Assembly (NCBI RefSeq): GCF_001570425.1
Contig: NZ_BCSX01000039.1
Coordinates: 1-64,000, forward strand
Direction of reading: 5' to 3'
Source: Mycolicibacterium brisbanense
Lineage (GTDB): Bacteria; Actinomycetota; Actinomycetes; Mycobacteriales; Mycobacteriaceae
Length of the DNA stretch: 64,000 bases
A program made the position numbers and the translations under genes. This document shows positions 23,488-31,630 of this stretch, in pieces. The notes under the pieces are model-generated. The model did no database searches and was not told where the DNA came from. It saw only the letters and a list, made by a program, of their open reading frames with translations. Position 1 is the stretch's first letter. Each line of letters starts with the position of its first letter.

Positions 23488-24572
23488 GCCGACCGGTTGG
23501 CGGCGAGCCGCGCGAGTTCGGCCAGGCCGGCCTTGGCCGGGGCGTGCACGGGAGCCGCGGTCAGCACCTCGAGCGCACGCCGGGTGAGCATTCCGATGTG
23601 CTCCTCCACGGCGGCCAGCGCTCCGACTGATTCGATGGCAAGGCGCAGCTCACGGACCTGGACGTCGGTCAAGTCGGTGCCGACGGAGGTGCGCAGCAGC
23701 TTGGCCGCGACGGGATCGCTCTTGTCGGCCAACTCGAGTGCTTCGGCCAGCAGTACCGTGCGCTTGCCCGACCGCAGGTCGTCGCCCGAGGGCTTACCGG
23801 TCACCGCGGGGTCCCCGAACACGCCGAGCACGTCGTCGCGCAGCTGGAACGCCACGCCGAGGTCGTTGCCGATGCGATGGAAGATCTCCTGCACGTCGGG
23901 CCGGTCGGCGGCAGCGGCCGCACCCAGCTGCAGGGGCCGGGCCACGGTGTAGGACGCAGTCTTGTAGGTGTTGACGTTCATCGCCGAGGCCACGGATTCG
24001 GCGCCGCTGGATTCGGCGACGATGTCCAGATATTGGCCGCCGAGCACCTCGGTGCGGATGTGTGCCCACACCTGCTGGACGCGCGGCCGCGCGTCGGCGG
24101 GCAGATCGGCAGTGGCCACGATGTCGTCGGCCCACGCCAGGGCGAGATCGCCGAGCAGGATCGCGGCCGACAGGCCGAATTGTTCGGATGATCCGCGCCA
24201 GTGCTGCTCGCGGTGCCGCTCGGTGAAGATGCGGTGCACGGTGGGCAGGCCGCGCCGGGTCGCCGAATCGTCGATCACGTCGTCGTGCACCAGCGCGCAC
24301 GCCTGCAGCAGTTCCAACGCCGCGAACAGACGCAGCACCCCGGCGTCGGCCTGCGTGTCGGGTGCATCGGCGACGGCGCGCCAACCCCAGTAGGCGAACG
24401 CGGGCCGCACCCGCTTGCCGCCGCGCAGTACGAATTCTTCGAGGGCCGCGGTCAGCTCCGCGTAATCGGTGCCGATGTAGGCGCAGTCCTGCCGGCGTTC
24501 GTGCAGGTACTCGCGCAATTGTTCGGTGACGGCGCCGGCCAACTCCGCAGCCGATGGTGCCGCTGCATCCAC
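23484..24572 (-). CDS. idsA2: polyprenyl diphosphate synthase IdsA2
   Basis: Trans-isoprenyl diphosphate synthase, 362 residues, of the geranylgeranyl/octaprenyl family. The first aspartate-rich motif is LVHDDVIDDSATRRG; the second is QLRDDVLGVFGD (DDxxG rather than DDxxD). The GGKRVRP motif near residue 52 binds diphosphate. GTG start at 24572. Translationally coupled to mptA downstream, which uses a polyprenol-linked sugar donor; the pairing may be functional, but product chain length cannot be read from sequence. Confidence 0.92.
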   Translation of the reverse strand: MDAAAPSAAELAGAVTEQLREYLHERRQDCAYIGTDYAELTAALEEFVLRGGKRVRPAFAYWGWRAVADAPDTQADAGVLRLFAALELLQACALVHDDVIDDSATRRGLPTVHRIFTERHREQHWRGSSEQFGLSAAILLGDLALAWADDIVATADLPADARPRVQQVWAHIRTEVLGGQYLDIVAESSGAESVASAMNVNTYKTASYTVARPLQLGAAAAADRPDVQEIFHRIGNDLGVAFQLRDDVLGVFGDPAVTGKPSGDDLRSGKRTVLLAEALELADKSDPVAAKLLRTSVGTDLTDVQVRELRLAIESVGALAAVEEHIGMLTRRALEVLTAAPVHAPAKAGLAELARLAANRSA

Positions 24573-24662
24573 GCTCAGCGCCCTACCCCTTTCGTTGTGT
24601 GATCGCGCCCCCCGCGGTGCCTTCAGCGTAGAGCCTGCTGCGGTCGTTTCAGGAACGGTTCG

Positions 24663-25337
24663 TCAGTCGCGCGTGGTCACGGGCTCACCCGGTTTCGGCG
24701 TGCGGTCGCGGCTCTGCCAGGCGAGCGCACCGATCACACCCGCGACCACGAACGCGCCCACCGCCAGCCAGATGGCCGCGGTGGTGAACGAGCGGGCGCT
24801 CGGATCGGTGTAGCGGGCCTGCGCGTTCATGGTGCTCACCACGCCTGGCCGGAGTTTCCACTCGACGATCGACGAGCTCACCCGGGAACCGTTGGTCGAG
24901 GTGACCTCACCGGGGAAAGAGACGGTCAGCAACACGTCGGCCTGCGGGTCGTTGAGCGTGGTGAGGTCGACACGTCCTTCGAGGATGACGAGCTCACCGG
25001 CGCGTCGCAGGGAGATGTCCACGCCCGCCGAATCGCGGTTCATGCCTGCCAGTTGCGGCAACTCGGAGAAGCTGAGGTCGGAGAACACCGCCTGCGAGCC
25101 CACGTAGTCGTCGCGGCTATAGGGGCTGACGGCGACCTTGGTGGCGAACGGCAGGTTGTTCAGCAGCTGCGGGCCCTTGTCGTTCGGGTCGCGGGGCTTG
25201 GCGGCGGCGATGATCTGGCCCGAGACGCGGTCGTCGGGCGACACTGTCAGCGACGCGCGCACTCGGACGCAACCCACCGCCATCGGCAACACCAGCAGCA
25301 CCAGGATCAGCAGTGCCGGTAGTCGCCTTCTGCTCAT
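24663..25337 (-). CDS. lppM: lipoprotein LppM
   Basis: A 224-residue exported lipoprotein. The signal peptide MSRRRLPALLILVLLVLPMAVGC ends in a lipobox (MAVGC, acylated Cys at 23). The body is beta-rich, and a C-terminal hydrophobic helix (TAAIWLAVGAFVVAGVIGALAW) is followed by a short basic tail, so the mature protein is held at both ends. M. tuberculosis LppM (Rv2171) has been linked to phagosome trafficking. ATG at 25337; the frame remains open far upstream but through repeat-bearing non-coding DNA. In M. tuberculosis a gene (Rv2172c) lies between idsA2 and lppM; here only 90 bp do. Confidence 0.9.
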   Translation of the reverse strand: MSRRRLPALLILVLLVLPMAVGCVRVRASLTVSPDDRVSGQIIAAAKPRDPNDKGPQLLNNLPFATKVAVSPYSRDDYVGSQAVFSDLSFSELPQLAGMNRDSAGVDISLRRAGELVILEGRVDLTTLNDPQADVLLTVSFPGEVTSTNGSRVSSSIVEWKLRPGVVSTMNAQARYTDPSARSFTTAAIWLAVGAFVVAGVIGALAWQSRDRTPKPGEPVTTRD

Positions 25338-25352
25338 GGAGCGGGGTCGTCC

Positions 25353-25390
25353 CGCACGTGAGGAGGGCGAAAGAGACCCCGCACATGAGG
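25353..25390 (-). repeat. two copies of the dispersed repeat core ahead of lppM
   Basis: On the minus strand CCTCACGTGCGGG and CCTCATGTGCGGG occur 27 bp apart just before the lppM start, on the plus strand as CCCGCACGTGAGG (25353-25365) and CCCGCACATGAGG. They match the TGCTCCTCRCGTGCGC family in core and period. Confidence 0.6.
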
Positions 25391-25434
25391 TCGACCGCTT
25401 GCGCACCTGGTCATCGTGCCAGATGGGGCGAGGA

Positions 25435-26043
25435 TCACAGCGGGAGGGCGCGGCCGAGGATGGCGAAGGCACGTGGGTCGCCGGCGAAGTGGTAACCGCG
25501 GATGACGTCGGTGAATCCCAATCGGCGGTACAGCCGCCACGCGCGGTTGGCCTCCCCGTTGATCTCCGGCGTGGACAACAGCACGTGGGATTCGCCGCGC
25601 CCGGCGAGCAGGCGTCGGGTGAGGGCCTCGCCCAGACCACGGCCCTGGGCGCGGGGCTCGATGTGCAGCTCGGTGAGCTCGAAGTAGCTGCTCATCAGCT
25701 CGGCGATGCGGGCAGGTTCGGCGCCGACCTGACGCAGACCCGCCACCACCTGTTGCTGCCACCACTGATCGGGAGCCCCGCAATAGCCGTAGGCGATGCC
25801 CAGCAGTGGGGCATTGGCCAGCTCGTCGGTGCTGGGCGTCGCGTCGGGGTCGAGCGTTGAATCGTCGACCTCGACGGCCGCGACGCCTTTCCAACCGAGC
25901 CGGCGAGTGTGTTCGAGCCACAGTGAGGCGCGCTGCTCCTCGGTGCCGCGGGGGTATCGCATGGCGTCGACGTAGACGCGCAGCGCGTCGGGAAGCCGGC
26001 GCTGCATGTCGTCCGGCGACAGATCGATGAGATACATCGCCAA
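25435..26043 (-). CDS. GNAT-family N-acetyltransferase (Rv2170-type)
   Basis: A 202-residue acetyltransferase. The acetyl-CoA pyrophosphate loop is EPRAQGRGLGEALTRRLLA, preceded by the strand LTELHIEP; the C-terminal NRAWRLYRRLGFTDVIRGY is typical of GNAT folds. The M. tuberculosis orthologue Rv2170 has been reported to acetylate isocitrate dehydrogenase. The start is taken as TTG at 26043 because GGGAGG lies 8 nt upstream and the resulting N terminus (MAMYLIDL) matches the MALFLIDL of Rv2170. The ATG at 26037 is the alternative. Confidence 0.88.
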   Translation of the reverse strand: MAMYLIDLSPDDMQRRLPDALRVYVDAMRYPRGTEEQRASLWLEHTRRLGWKGVAAVEVDDSTLDPDATPSTDELANAPLLGIAYGYCGAPDQWWQQQVVAGLRQVGAEPARIAELMSSYFELTELHIEPRAQGRGLGEALTRRLLAGRGESHVLLSTPEINGEANRAWRLYRRLGFTDVIRGYHFAGDPRAFAILGRALPL

Positions 26044-26051
26044 TTCGGTAG

Positions 26052-26057
26052 CCTCCC
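26052..26057 (-). promoter_or_regulatory. ribosome-binding site GGGAGG supporting a TTG start
   Basis: On the minus strand GGGAGG is 8 nt before TTG 26043 and 14 nt before ATG 26037, favouring the TTG. Confidence 0.55.
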
Positions 26058-26280
26058 GGCGGCTGTCGTTGTGGTCGCACTCGATTACGAAGCCATTATC
26101 CGGGCAGTGAGGTGCCCGGTCCCCGGTGTGCCCAACGACATACAATCGACGGCGAACTAGGTGGTACGGCTCGGATCGACCTCGTATCATTACTGTTAGG
26201 TGTCCGTGATGAACGGGCATCGAAGAATTTGGTCAGACTACTTCGGACAATGCGACGGCGGCGTCGGCAAGGAGGGACGA

Positions 26281-26679
26281 ATGCCACTCTCCGATCATGA
26301 GCAGCGCATGCTCGATCAGATCGAGAGCGCGCTCTATGCCGAGGACCCCAAGTTCGCGTCAAGCGTTCGCGGTGGGACTCTACGCGCGCCTTCGGCGCGC
26401 CGCAGGCTGCAGGGTGCACTCCTGTTCGTCCTCGGTTTGGCGATGCTCGTCGTCGGTGTCGCCGTCAAGGCGACGATGATCGGCGGCTTCCCGGTGTTGT
26501 CGGTCCTCGGCTTTGTGGTGATGTTTGCCGGGGTGGTGTTCGCCATCACGGGCCCGCGGGTCACGGGCGGGCGTGATCGGTCGGCTGCGGCGCCCGGTAC
26601 GCAGCGGCAGCGCCGTCAGCGTGGTGGTTCGTTCACCAACCGGATGGAAGACCGTTTCCGCAGGCGTTTCGACGAGTAA
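26281..26679 (+). CDS. DUF3040 membrane protein (Rv2169c-type)
   Basis: A 132-residue actinobacterial protein of the DUF3040 family. MPLSDHEQRMLDQIESALYAEDPKFASSVRGG is the family signature, followed by two transmembrane helices (LQGALLFVLGLAMLVVGVAV and VLSVLGFVVMFAGVVFAIT) and a basic tail ending RMEDRFRRRFDE. AAGGAGGG 6 nt before the ATG is a strong ribosome site. Divergent from the GNAT gene; TATCAT (26185-26190) and TACAAT (26141-26146) upstream are possible -10 elements. A strong terminator follows. Confidence 0.9.
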   Translation: MPLSDHEQRMLDQIESALYAEDPKFASSVRGGTLRAPSARRRLQGALLFVLGLAMLVVGVAVKATMIGGFPVLSVLGFVVMFAGVVFAITGPRVTGGRDRSAAAPGTQRQRRQRGGSFTNRMEDRFRRRFDE

Positions 26680-26695
26680 GCCGGGACTGGTTCCA

Positions 26696-26725
26696 GGGGT
26701 AGCCCACACGGGCTACCCCTTTTTT
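26696..26725 (+). terminator. rho-independent terminator after the DUF3040 gene
   Basis: Perfect 10-bp stem GGGGTAGCCC / GGGCTACCCC with an ACAC loop, followed by six T residues. Canonical intrinsic terminators are uncommon in mycobacteria, so this one stands out. It insulates the DUF3040 gene from the mraZ operon. Confidence 0.93.
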
Positions 26726-26930
26726 GTGTGTTCGGCCGGTCGGCGACACGCCAGCGCGGGGTGATCCGTGGACATTTCCCCCACTCCGCCCCACTTCTGC
26801 CGCATGCTTATCGACCTGCGGATTTTCTATCGATAGGTGGATGACGGCGGGCAATGCTCGTGAAACCACCAGCACTTTGCAGCCGAGTGTGGGGCGTTGC
26901 AACCAACTCGTGCCATCAATTGGAGCAAAG
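26726..26930 (+). other. intergenic region upstream of the dcw operon
   Basis: About 200 bp without a supported gene, part of a 316-bp gap. It holds a perfect 10-bp palindrome CTATCGATAG at 26827-26836 and an isolated TGGGG at 26890. The mraZ promoter should lie here or just downstream, but I cannot place a -35/-10 pair with confidence. Confidence 0.5.
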
Positions 26931-26965
26931 TGGGGGATTGTGGGGTAAAGTGGCGGCCAGCGGGG
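26931..26965 (+). promoter_or_regulatory. MraZ operator: direct repeats TGGGG spaced by 10 bp
   Basis: TGGGG (26931), TGGGG (26941), TGGCG (26951) and CGGGG (26961) lie exactly 10 bp apart with 5-bp spacers. MraZ binds TGGGN repeats with 5-bp spacers upstream of its own gene in several bacteria, so this is most probably an autoregulatory site. It lies 31-65 bp before the mraZ ATG. Confidence 0.85.
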
Positions 26966-26995
26966 AAACCGGAACCCCGTGTGGGAGGTGGCCAG

Positions 26996-27427
26996 ATGTT
27001 TCTGGGCACCTACACGCCCAAGCTCGACGACAAGGGGCGGCTGACGCTGCCCGCCAAGTTCCGCGACGCGCTGGCAGGAGGACTGATGGTCACAAAAAGC
27101 CAAGATCACAGCCTCGCCGTCTACCCGCGCGACGAGTTCGAAAAGCTGGCCCGACGCGCCTCACAGGCCTCCCGGAGCAATCCGGAAGCTCGTGCGTTCC
27201 TGCGTAACCTGGCCGCCGCAACCGATGAGCAGCACCCCGACGCGCAGGGCCGGATCACCCTGTCGGCAGATCACCGTCGCTACGCCAATCTCTCCAAGGA
27301 ATGCGTGGTGATCGGCTCGGTCGACTACTTGGAGATCTGGGACGCCCAAGCCTGGCAGGAGTACCAACAGCTCCACGAAGAGAACTTCTCCGCGGCCACT
27401 GATGAAACTCTGCGCGACATCATTTGA
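26996..27427 (+). CDS. mraZ: transcriptional regulator MraZ
   Basis: A 143-residue DNA-binding protein with two SpoVT/AbrB-like repeats: MFLGTYTPKLDDKGRLTLPAKFRDAL and DAQGRITLSADHRRYANL, each with the DxKGR or DxxGR motif. It forms a ring and represses the dcw operon it begins. ATG at 26996 follows GGGAGGTG. The frame is open upstream through the operator, but that is not coding. rsmH begins within its last 26 bp. Confidence 0.95.
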   Translation: MFLGTYTPKLDDKGRLTLPAKFRDALAGGLMVTKSQDHSLAVYPRDEFEKLARRASQASRSNPEARAFLRNLAAATDEQHPDAQGRITLSADHRRYANLSKECVVIGSVDYLEIWDAQAWQEYQQLHEENFSAATDETLRDII

Positions 27428-28550
27428 TTCGGACGCTGACCCGAACGAGGCCCGTGCGGCGTGGCCTCTGCCCGAGCCGGCCCTGGCGTACTTCCCCAAC
27501 GCCAGGTCCAAGGTTTCGGACAGAGACCTCGTCGCAGGGGCAGGCCATAGCGGAGGTGTTGGTGTGGACGCGAACGTGGGTGACCACGGGCATATCCCAG
27601 TCCTGCTGGACCGCTGTGTCGAACTGCTCAGCCCCGCGCTGACCCGTCGTCACGGCGATGGATCCGAGGCGGTGCTCATCGACGGCACCCTCGGTGCGGG
27701 CGGGCACTCCGAGCGCTTTCTCACCCAGTTTCCGGGTCTGCGGCTGATCGCGCTGGACCGGGACCCCAACGCACTGGCCATCGCGGGTGCGCGGCTGGCC
27801 CCGTTCGCCGACCGGGTGACGTTTGTGCGCACCCGCTACGACGGCATCCCGGCAGCCATGGCCGAAGCCGGTGTGGAGCGGGTGGACGGCGTGCTGTTCG
27901 ACCTGGGCGTGTCCTCCATGCAACTCGACCAGAAGCAGCGCGGGTTCTCCTACTCGGTCGACGCGCCACTGGACATGCGGATGGATCCCGATGCGCGGCT
28001 GACGGCCGCCGAGATCCTCAACACCTACGACGCCAAAGACCTCGCGCGCCTGCTGCGGGATTTCGGCGAGGAGCGGTTCGCCGGAAGGATCGCCGACAAG
28101 ATCGTCCGGCGGCGTGCCCAGCAGCCTTTCGAGACCACGGCAGAACTGGTCGAGTTGCTCTACGAAGCCATCCCGGCCCCGGCGCGACGCACGGGCGGGC
28201 ACCCGGCCAAACGCACGTTCCAAGCGTTGCGTATCGCCGTCAACGGTGAGCTCGAATCGTTGCGCGCCGCGGTGCCTGCCGCGTTGGCGGCGTTGCGGCC
28301 CGGAGGGCGCATCGTGGTGATGGCCTACCAGTCGTTGGAGGACCGGATCGTCAAGAACGCGTTCGCCGCCGCGACAGCGTCGCGGACACCACCTGGGCTG
28401 CCCATCGAATTGCCCGGGCATGAACCGGAATTCGTGACTCTGACCCGAGGTGCCGAGCGGGCCCGCGCCGATGAGATCGAACGTAATCCACGTAGCGCCC
28501 CGGTGCGGCTGCGAGCACTTGAAAAGGTTGGGGGAAGGGGCAACTCATGA
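27402..28550 (+). CDS. rsmH: 16S rRNA m4C1402 methyltransferase RsmH (MraW)
   Basis: SAM-dependent methyltransferase of 16S rRNA C1402. Motifs are HIPVLLDRCVELL, the SAM loop DGTLGAGGHSE, LIALDRDPNAL, FDLGVSSMQLDQ and TRGAERARADEIERNPRS. It is 382 residues from ATG 27402. The N-terminal extension includes WPLPEPALAYFPNAR, conserved in the M. tuberculosis protein, so an early start is favoured. However, GTG 27564 with GGAGGTG upstream would give a 328-residue protein closer to the usual family length. Both forms are possible. Ends in a 4-bp overlap with ftsL. Confidence 0.93.
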   Translation: MKLCATSFDSDADPNEARAAWPLPEPALAYFPNARSKVSDRDLVAGAGHSGGVGVDANVGDHGHIPVLLDRCVELLSPALTRRHGDGSEAVLIDGTLGAGGHSERFLTQFPGLRLIALDRDPNALAIAGARLAPFADRVTFVRTRYDGIPAAMAEAGVERVDGVLFDLGVSSMQLDQKQRGFSYSVDAPLDMRMDPDARLTAAEILNTYDAKDLARLLRDFGEERFAGRIADKIVRRRAQQPFETTAELVELLYEAIPAPARRTGGHPAKRTFQALRIAVNGELESLRAAVPAALAALRPGGRIVVMAYQSLEDRIVKNAFAAATASRTPPGLPIELPGHEPEFVTLTRGAERARADEIERNPRSAPVRLRALEKVGGRGNS

Positions 28551-29689
28551 AGACGAAGCGACCTGCACCGGCGTCTGAGAGCAGGCGTCGACGCGACGCA
28601 CGCAAGCCGGGCCGGGCCGTGGCCCGACGCGCCACCGAGGCGCCGCCCCGCGCCCGCACCCGGCGGCCCGATGTCGATCATCGGCGCGCGCGCTCGGCGC
28701 CGGCCACCGGTCCGATCCCGCGGCCCAAGACCCAGCCGGCCCGTCCCAAGAGTGCCAGCCAGGCCAAAGCGCGGGCCAAGGCCCGGAAAGCCAAGGCGCC
28801 CAAGGTTGTTCGCCCGCCACTGCGGGAGCGGTTGCTGGTCAGGCTGGCTTCGGTCGAACTGAATCCGCGGGAGCTGATCGCCAGGGTCCCGTTCGTCGCC
28901 CTCGTGATCGCAGCGCTCGGTTTCGGACTGGGCGTCACGCTGTGGCTCTCCACCGGCTCCGCCGAGCGGTCCTACGAGCTGGGGCATGCCCGGCAGACCA
29001 CGCAGGGCCTGCAGCAGCAGAAAGAGGCGCTGGAACGGGATGTGCTCGAAGCGCAGGCCGCTCCGGCGCTGGCCGAGGCGGCCCGCAACCTCGGCATGAT
29101 TCCGTCACGCGACACCGCGCATCTGGTGCAGGACCCCACCGGCAGTTGGACTGTGGTGGGTACCCCCAAGCCCGCCGAGGGCGTACCGCCGCCTCCCATG
29201 AACGTTCCGCTGCCCGACCCGACCACGCCGCCGCCCGCACCCCCCGCGCCGCGGGTGGTCGATCCCCGCGAGGTGACCGTGCACATGCCTGCCGCCGGCC
29301 AGGTGCCCGGCCAGCCGGCTCCGGGGCAACCGGTTCCCGGGCAGCTGGTTCCTGGGCAAGTACCCGCGCAGCCCCTGGCCGCGCCCGCGGCACCCGGCGT
29401 CGTCCCGGCCCCGGTGCCCGGGGCCGCGCCACAAGTCGCGGCACCGCCCGCGGCGCCACAGGTCGCCGCGCCGCAGGCCGCGCCGCAGGCAGAGGTACCC
29501 GCACCGGTGCCCGCGGCGCCGGTGCCCGCACTGGCACCCCCTCCTGAGGCCCCACCGGTCGCCGCTCCCGTCGCGCCGGCACCCGTCGCTGCAGCGCCGG
29601 TGCCAGGCGTGCCGCTGCCTGCAGGCCCGGTCGCAGGCGCCGAACAAGTCGTTCCGGCCCCCGCTCCCGTCCCCGCCCCGGCGGCATGA
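28547..29689 (+). CDS. ftsL: FtsL-like division protein with long Pro/Ala-rich tail
   Basis: Bitopic division protein, 380 residues, by position and topology the FtsL of the divisome (Rv2164c-type). A very basic N-terminal cytosolic region of about 110 residues precedes one transmembrane helix (VPFVALVIAALGFGLGVTLWL). A periplasmic coiled-coil follows (TTQGLQQQKEALERDVLEAQAA, then the NLGMIP motif). The last 190 residues are Pro/Ala/Val-rich with repeats of VPGQ and PQVAAP. ATGA overlaps with rsmH and pbpB show translational coupling. The long extracytoplasmic tail is an actinobacterial feature and may span or bind the wall. Confidence 0.9.
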   Translation: MKTKRPAPASESRRRRDARKPGRAVARRATEAPPRARTRRPDVDHRRARSAPATGPIPRPKTQPARPKSASQAKARAKARKAKAPKVVRPPLRERLLVRLASVELNPRELIARVPFVALVIAALGFGLGVTLWLSTGSAERSYELGHARQTTQGLQQQKEALERDVLEAQAAPALAEAARNLGMIPSRDTAHLVQDPTGSWTVVGTPKPAEGVPPPPMNVPLPDPTTPPPAPPAPRVVDPREVTVHMPAAGQVPGQPAPGQPVPGQLVPGQVPAQPLAAPAAPGVVPAPVPGAAPQVAAPPAAPQVAAPQAAPQAEVPAPVPAAPVPALAPPPEAPPVAAPVAPAPVAAAPVPGVPLPAGPVAGAEQVVPAPAPVPAPAA

Positions 29690-31587
29690 GGGGGCGGCCG
29701 CAGCCGCCCAAGAAGGCGGAGCCGACCGGCCAGGGGCGTCCGGCGCGAGCCCGGCGTGTCCGAGTCGCCACGGAAAGTGGTTCGGGCAGTGCGTCGTTCA
29801 TGTTCCGTCACCGCACCGGCAACATCGTCATCTTCTCTGTGCTGGCCATCGCGATTGCGCAGCTGTTCAGCCTGCAGGTGCCGCGCGCGGCGGGGCTGCG
29901 GGCCGAGGCGGCCAGCCAGCTCAAGGTCACCGATGTCGAACCGGCGCTGCGCGGCAGCATCATCGACCGCAACGGCGACAAGCTGGCATTCACCATCGAG
30001 GCCAAGGCGCTGACGTTCCAGCCGGTCCGGGTCCGCAAGCAACTGGCCGAGGCCAAGGCCAAGTCGCCGAAGGCGCCCGACCCCGATCGCAGGCTCTCCG
30101 ACATCGCCAACGAGGTGGCGTCCCGGCTGAACAACAAACCCGACGCGAAGACCGTGCTGCGCAAGCTCAAGAGTGACGACTCGTTCGTGTATCTGGCGCG
30201 TGCGGTCGATCCCGCGGTCGCCAGCGCCATCATGGACAAGTTTCCCGAAGTCGGCGCGGAACGACAGGACCTGCGTCAGTACCCCGGTGGGGCGCTGGCC
30301 GCCAACATCGTCGGCGGTATCGACTGGGACGGTCACGGACTGCTCGGTATGGAGGATTCGCTCGACGCCGAATTGTCCGGCTCGGACGGCTCGCTCACCT
30401 ATGACCGGGGTTCCGACGGTGTGGTGATCCCGGGCAGCTACCGCAACCGCCACGATGCGGTCAACGGTTCCACGGTCCAGCTGACACTCGACGACGACAT
30501 CCAGTACTACGTGCAGCAGCAAGTGCAGATGGCCAAGGACGCCTCCGGCGCCAAGAACGTCTCCGCCGTGGTGCTGGATTCGAAAACCGGTGAGGTGCTG
30601 GCGATGTCGAACGACAACACGTTCGACCCGTCCCAGGACATCGGCAGGCAGGGTGATCGGCAGATGGGCAACCTTCCGGTGTCCTCGCCGTTCGAGCCCG
30701 GTTCGGTCAACAAGATCATCACGGCGTCCACGGCGATCGAGCTGGGCCTGACCAATCCCGATGAGGTGCTTCAGGTTCCGGGTTCGATCAACATGGGCGG
30801 GGTCACGGTCCGCGACGCCTGGAATCACGGCGTGATGCCGTACACGACGACCGGGGTGTTCGGTAAGTCGTCCAACGTCGGCACGCTGATGCTGGCCCAG
30901 CGGATCGGGCCGGACCGGTTCTACGACATGGTCCGCAAGTTCGGGCTGGGGCAGCGCACCAACGTCGGCCTGCCCGGCGAAAGCTCCGGGCTGGTGCCGC
31001 CGATCGACCAGTGGTCGGGCAGCTCGTTCGCGAACCTGCCCATCGGCCAGGGCCTTTCGATGACACTGCTGCAGATGACCTCGATGTACCAGACCATCGC
31101 CAACGACGGCGTCCGGATCCCACCGCGGATCATCAAGTCGACCATCGGCCCGGATGGCAGCGTCAAGGACGAGCCCCGGCCCGACGGCGTGCGGGTGGTG
31201 TCGCCCGAAACCGCACGTACGGTCCGCAACATGTTCCGGGCGATCGTGCAGCGCGACCCGATGGGCTACCAGCAGGGCACGGGTCCGCAGGCCGCCGTGG
31301 AGGGGTATCAGATCGCGGGTAAGACCGGTACCGCCCAGCAGATCAACCCGGCCTGCGGCTGCTACTTCGACAACGTCTACTGGATCACCTTCGCAGGCAT
31401 GGCGCCTGCGGATGATCCACGCTATGTGGTGGGCATCATGATGGACGCGCCGCAACGCGCGGCCGACGGCTCGCCGGGTTCGTCGGCGGCACCGCTGTTC
31501 CACAACATCGCGTCGTGGTTGCTGCAGCGCCACAATGTGCCGCTCTCGGCGGACCCCGGGCCACGGCTGACGCTGCAGGCGACCTGA
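29686..31587 (+). CDS. pbpB: class B penicillin-binding protein PbpB (PBP3/FtsI, septal transpeptidase)
   Basis: Septal peptidoglycan transpeptidase working with FtsW, 633 residues. It has a cytosolic basic N terminus, one membrane helix (NIVIFSVLAIAIAQLFSLQV), a dimerisation/pedestal domain beginning at RGSIIDRNGDKLAFT, and the transpeptidase domain. Catalytic motifs are SVNK (Ser about 340), SSN in GKSSNVGTL, and KTGTAQ (about 546). ATG overlaps the ftsL stop by 4 bp. The 43-bp gap to murE is the first break in the cluster. In M. tuberculosis that position carries a PE_PGRS gene and others, absent here. Confidence 0.96.
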   Translation: MRGRPQPPKKAEPTGQGRPARARRVRVATESGSGSASFMFRHRTGNIVIFSVLAIAIAQLFSLQVPRAAGLRAEAASQLKVTDVEPALRGSIIDRNGDKLAFTIEAKALTFQPVRVRKQLAEAKAKSPKAPDPDRRLSDIANEVASRLNNKPDAKTVLRKLKSDDSFVYLARAVDPAVASAIMDKFPEVGAERQDLRQYPGGALAANIVGGIDWDGHGLLGMEDSLDAELSGSDGSLTYDRGSDGVVIPGSYRNRHDAVNGSTVQLTLDDDIQYYVQQQVQMAKDASGAKNVSAVVLDSKTGEVLAMSNDNTFDPSQDIGRQGDRQMGNLPVSSPFEPGSVNKIITASTAIELGLTNPDEVLQVPGSINMGGVTVRDAWNHGVMPYTTTGVFGKSSNVGTLMLAQRIGPDRFYDMVRKFGLGQRTNVGLPGESSGLVPPIDQWSGSSFANLPIGQGLSMTLLQMTSMYQTIANDGVRIPPRIIKSTIGPDGSVKDEPRPDGVRVVSPETARTVRNMFRAIVQRDPMGYQQGTGPQAAVEGYQIAGKTGTAQQINPACGCYFDNVYWITFAGMAPADDPRYVVGIMMDAPQRAADGSPGSSAAPLFHNIASWLLQRHNVPLSADPGPRLTLQAT

Positions 31588-31630
31588 CTCCGCGGATCAC
31601 CGGATCGGCGGTAGGTACTGTGGCAGGGCC

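Noticed and set aside
28972..31533. 853-codon open frame on the minus strand opposite ftsL and pbpB
   Set aside because: It is the antisense of two well-supported genes, has Gly/Ala/Arg/Val-rich composition typical of GC-rich shadow frames, and shows no domain motif.
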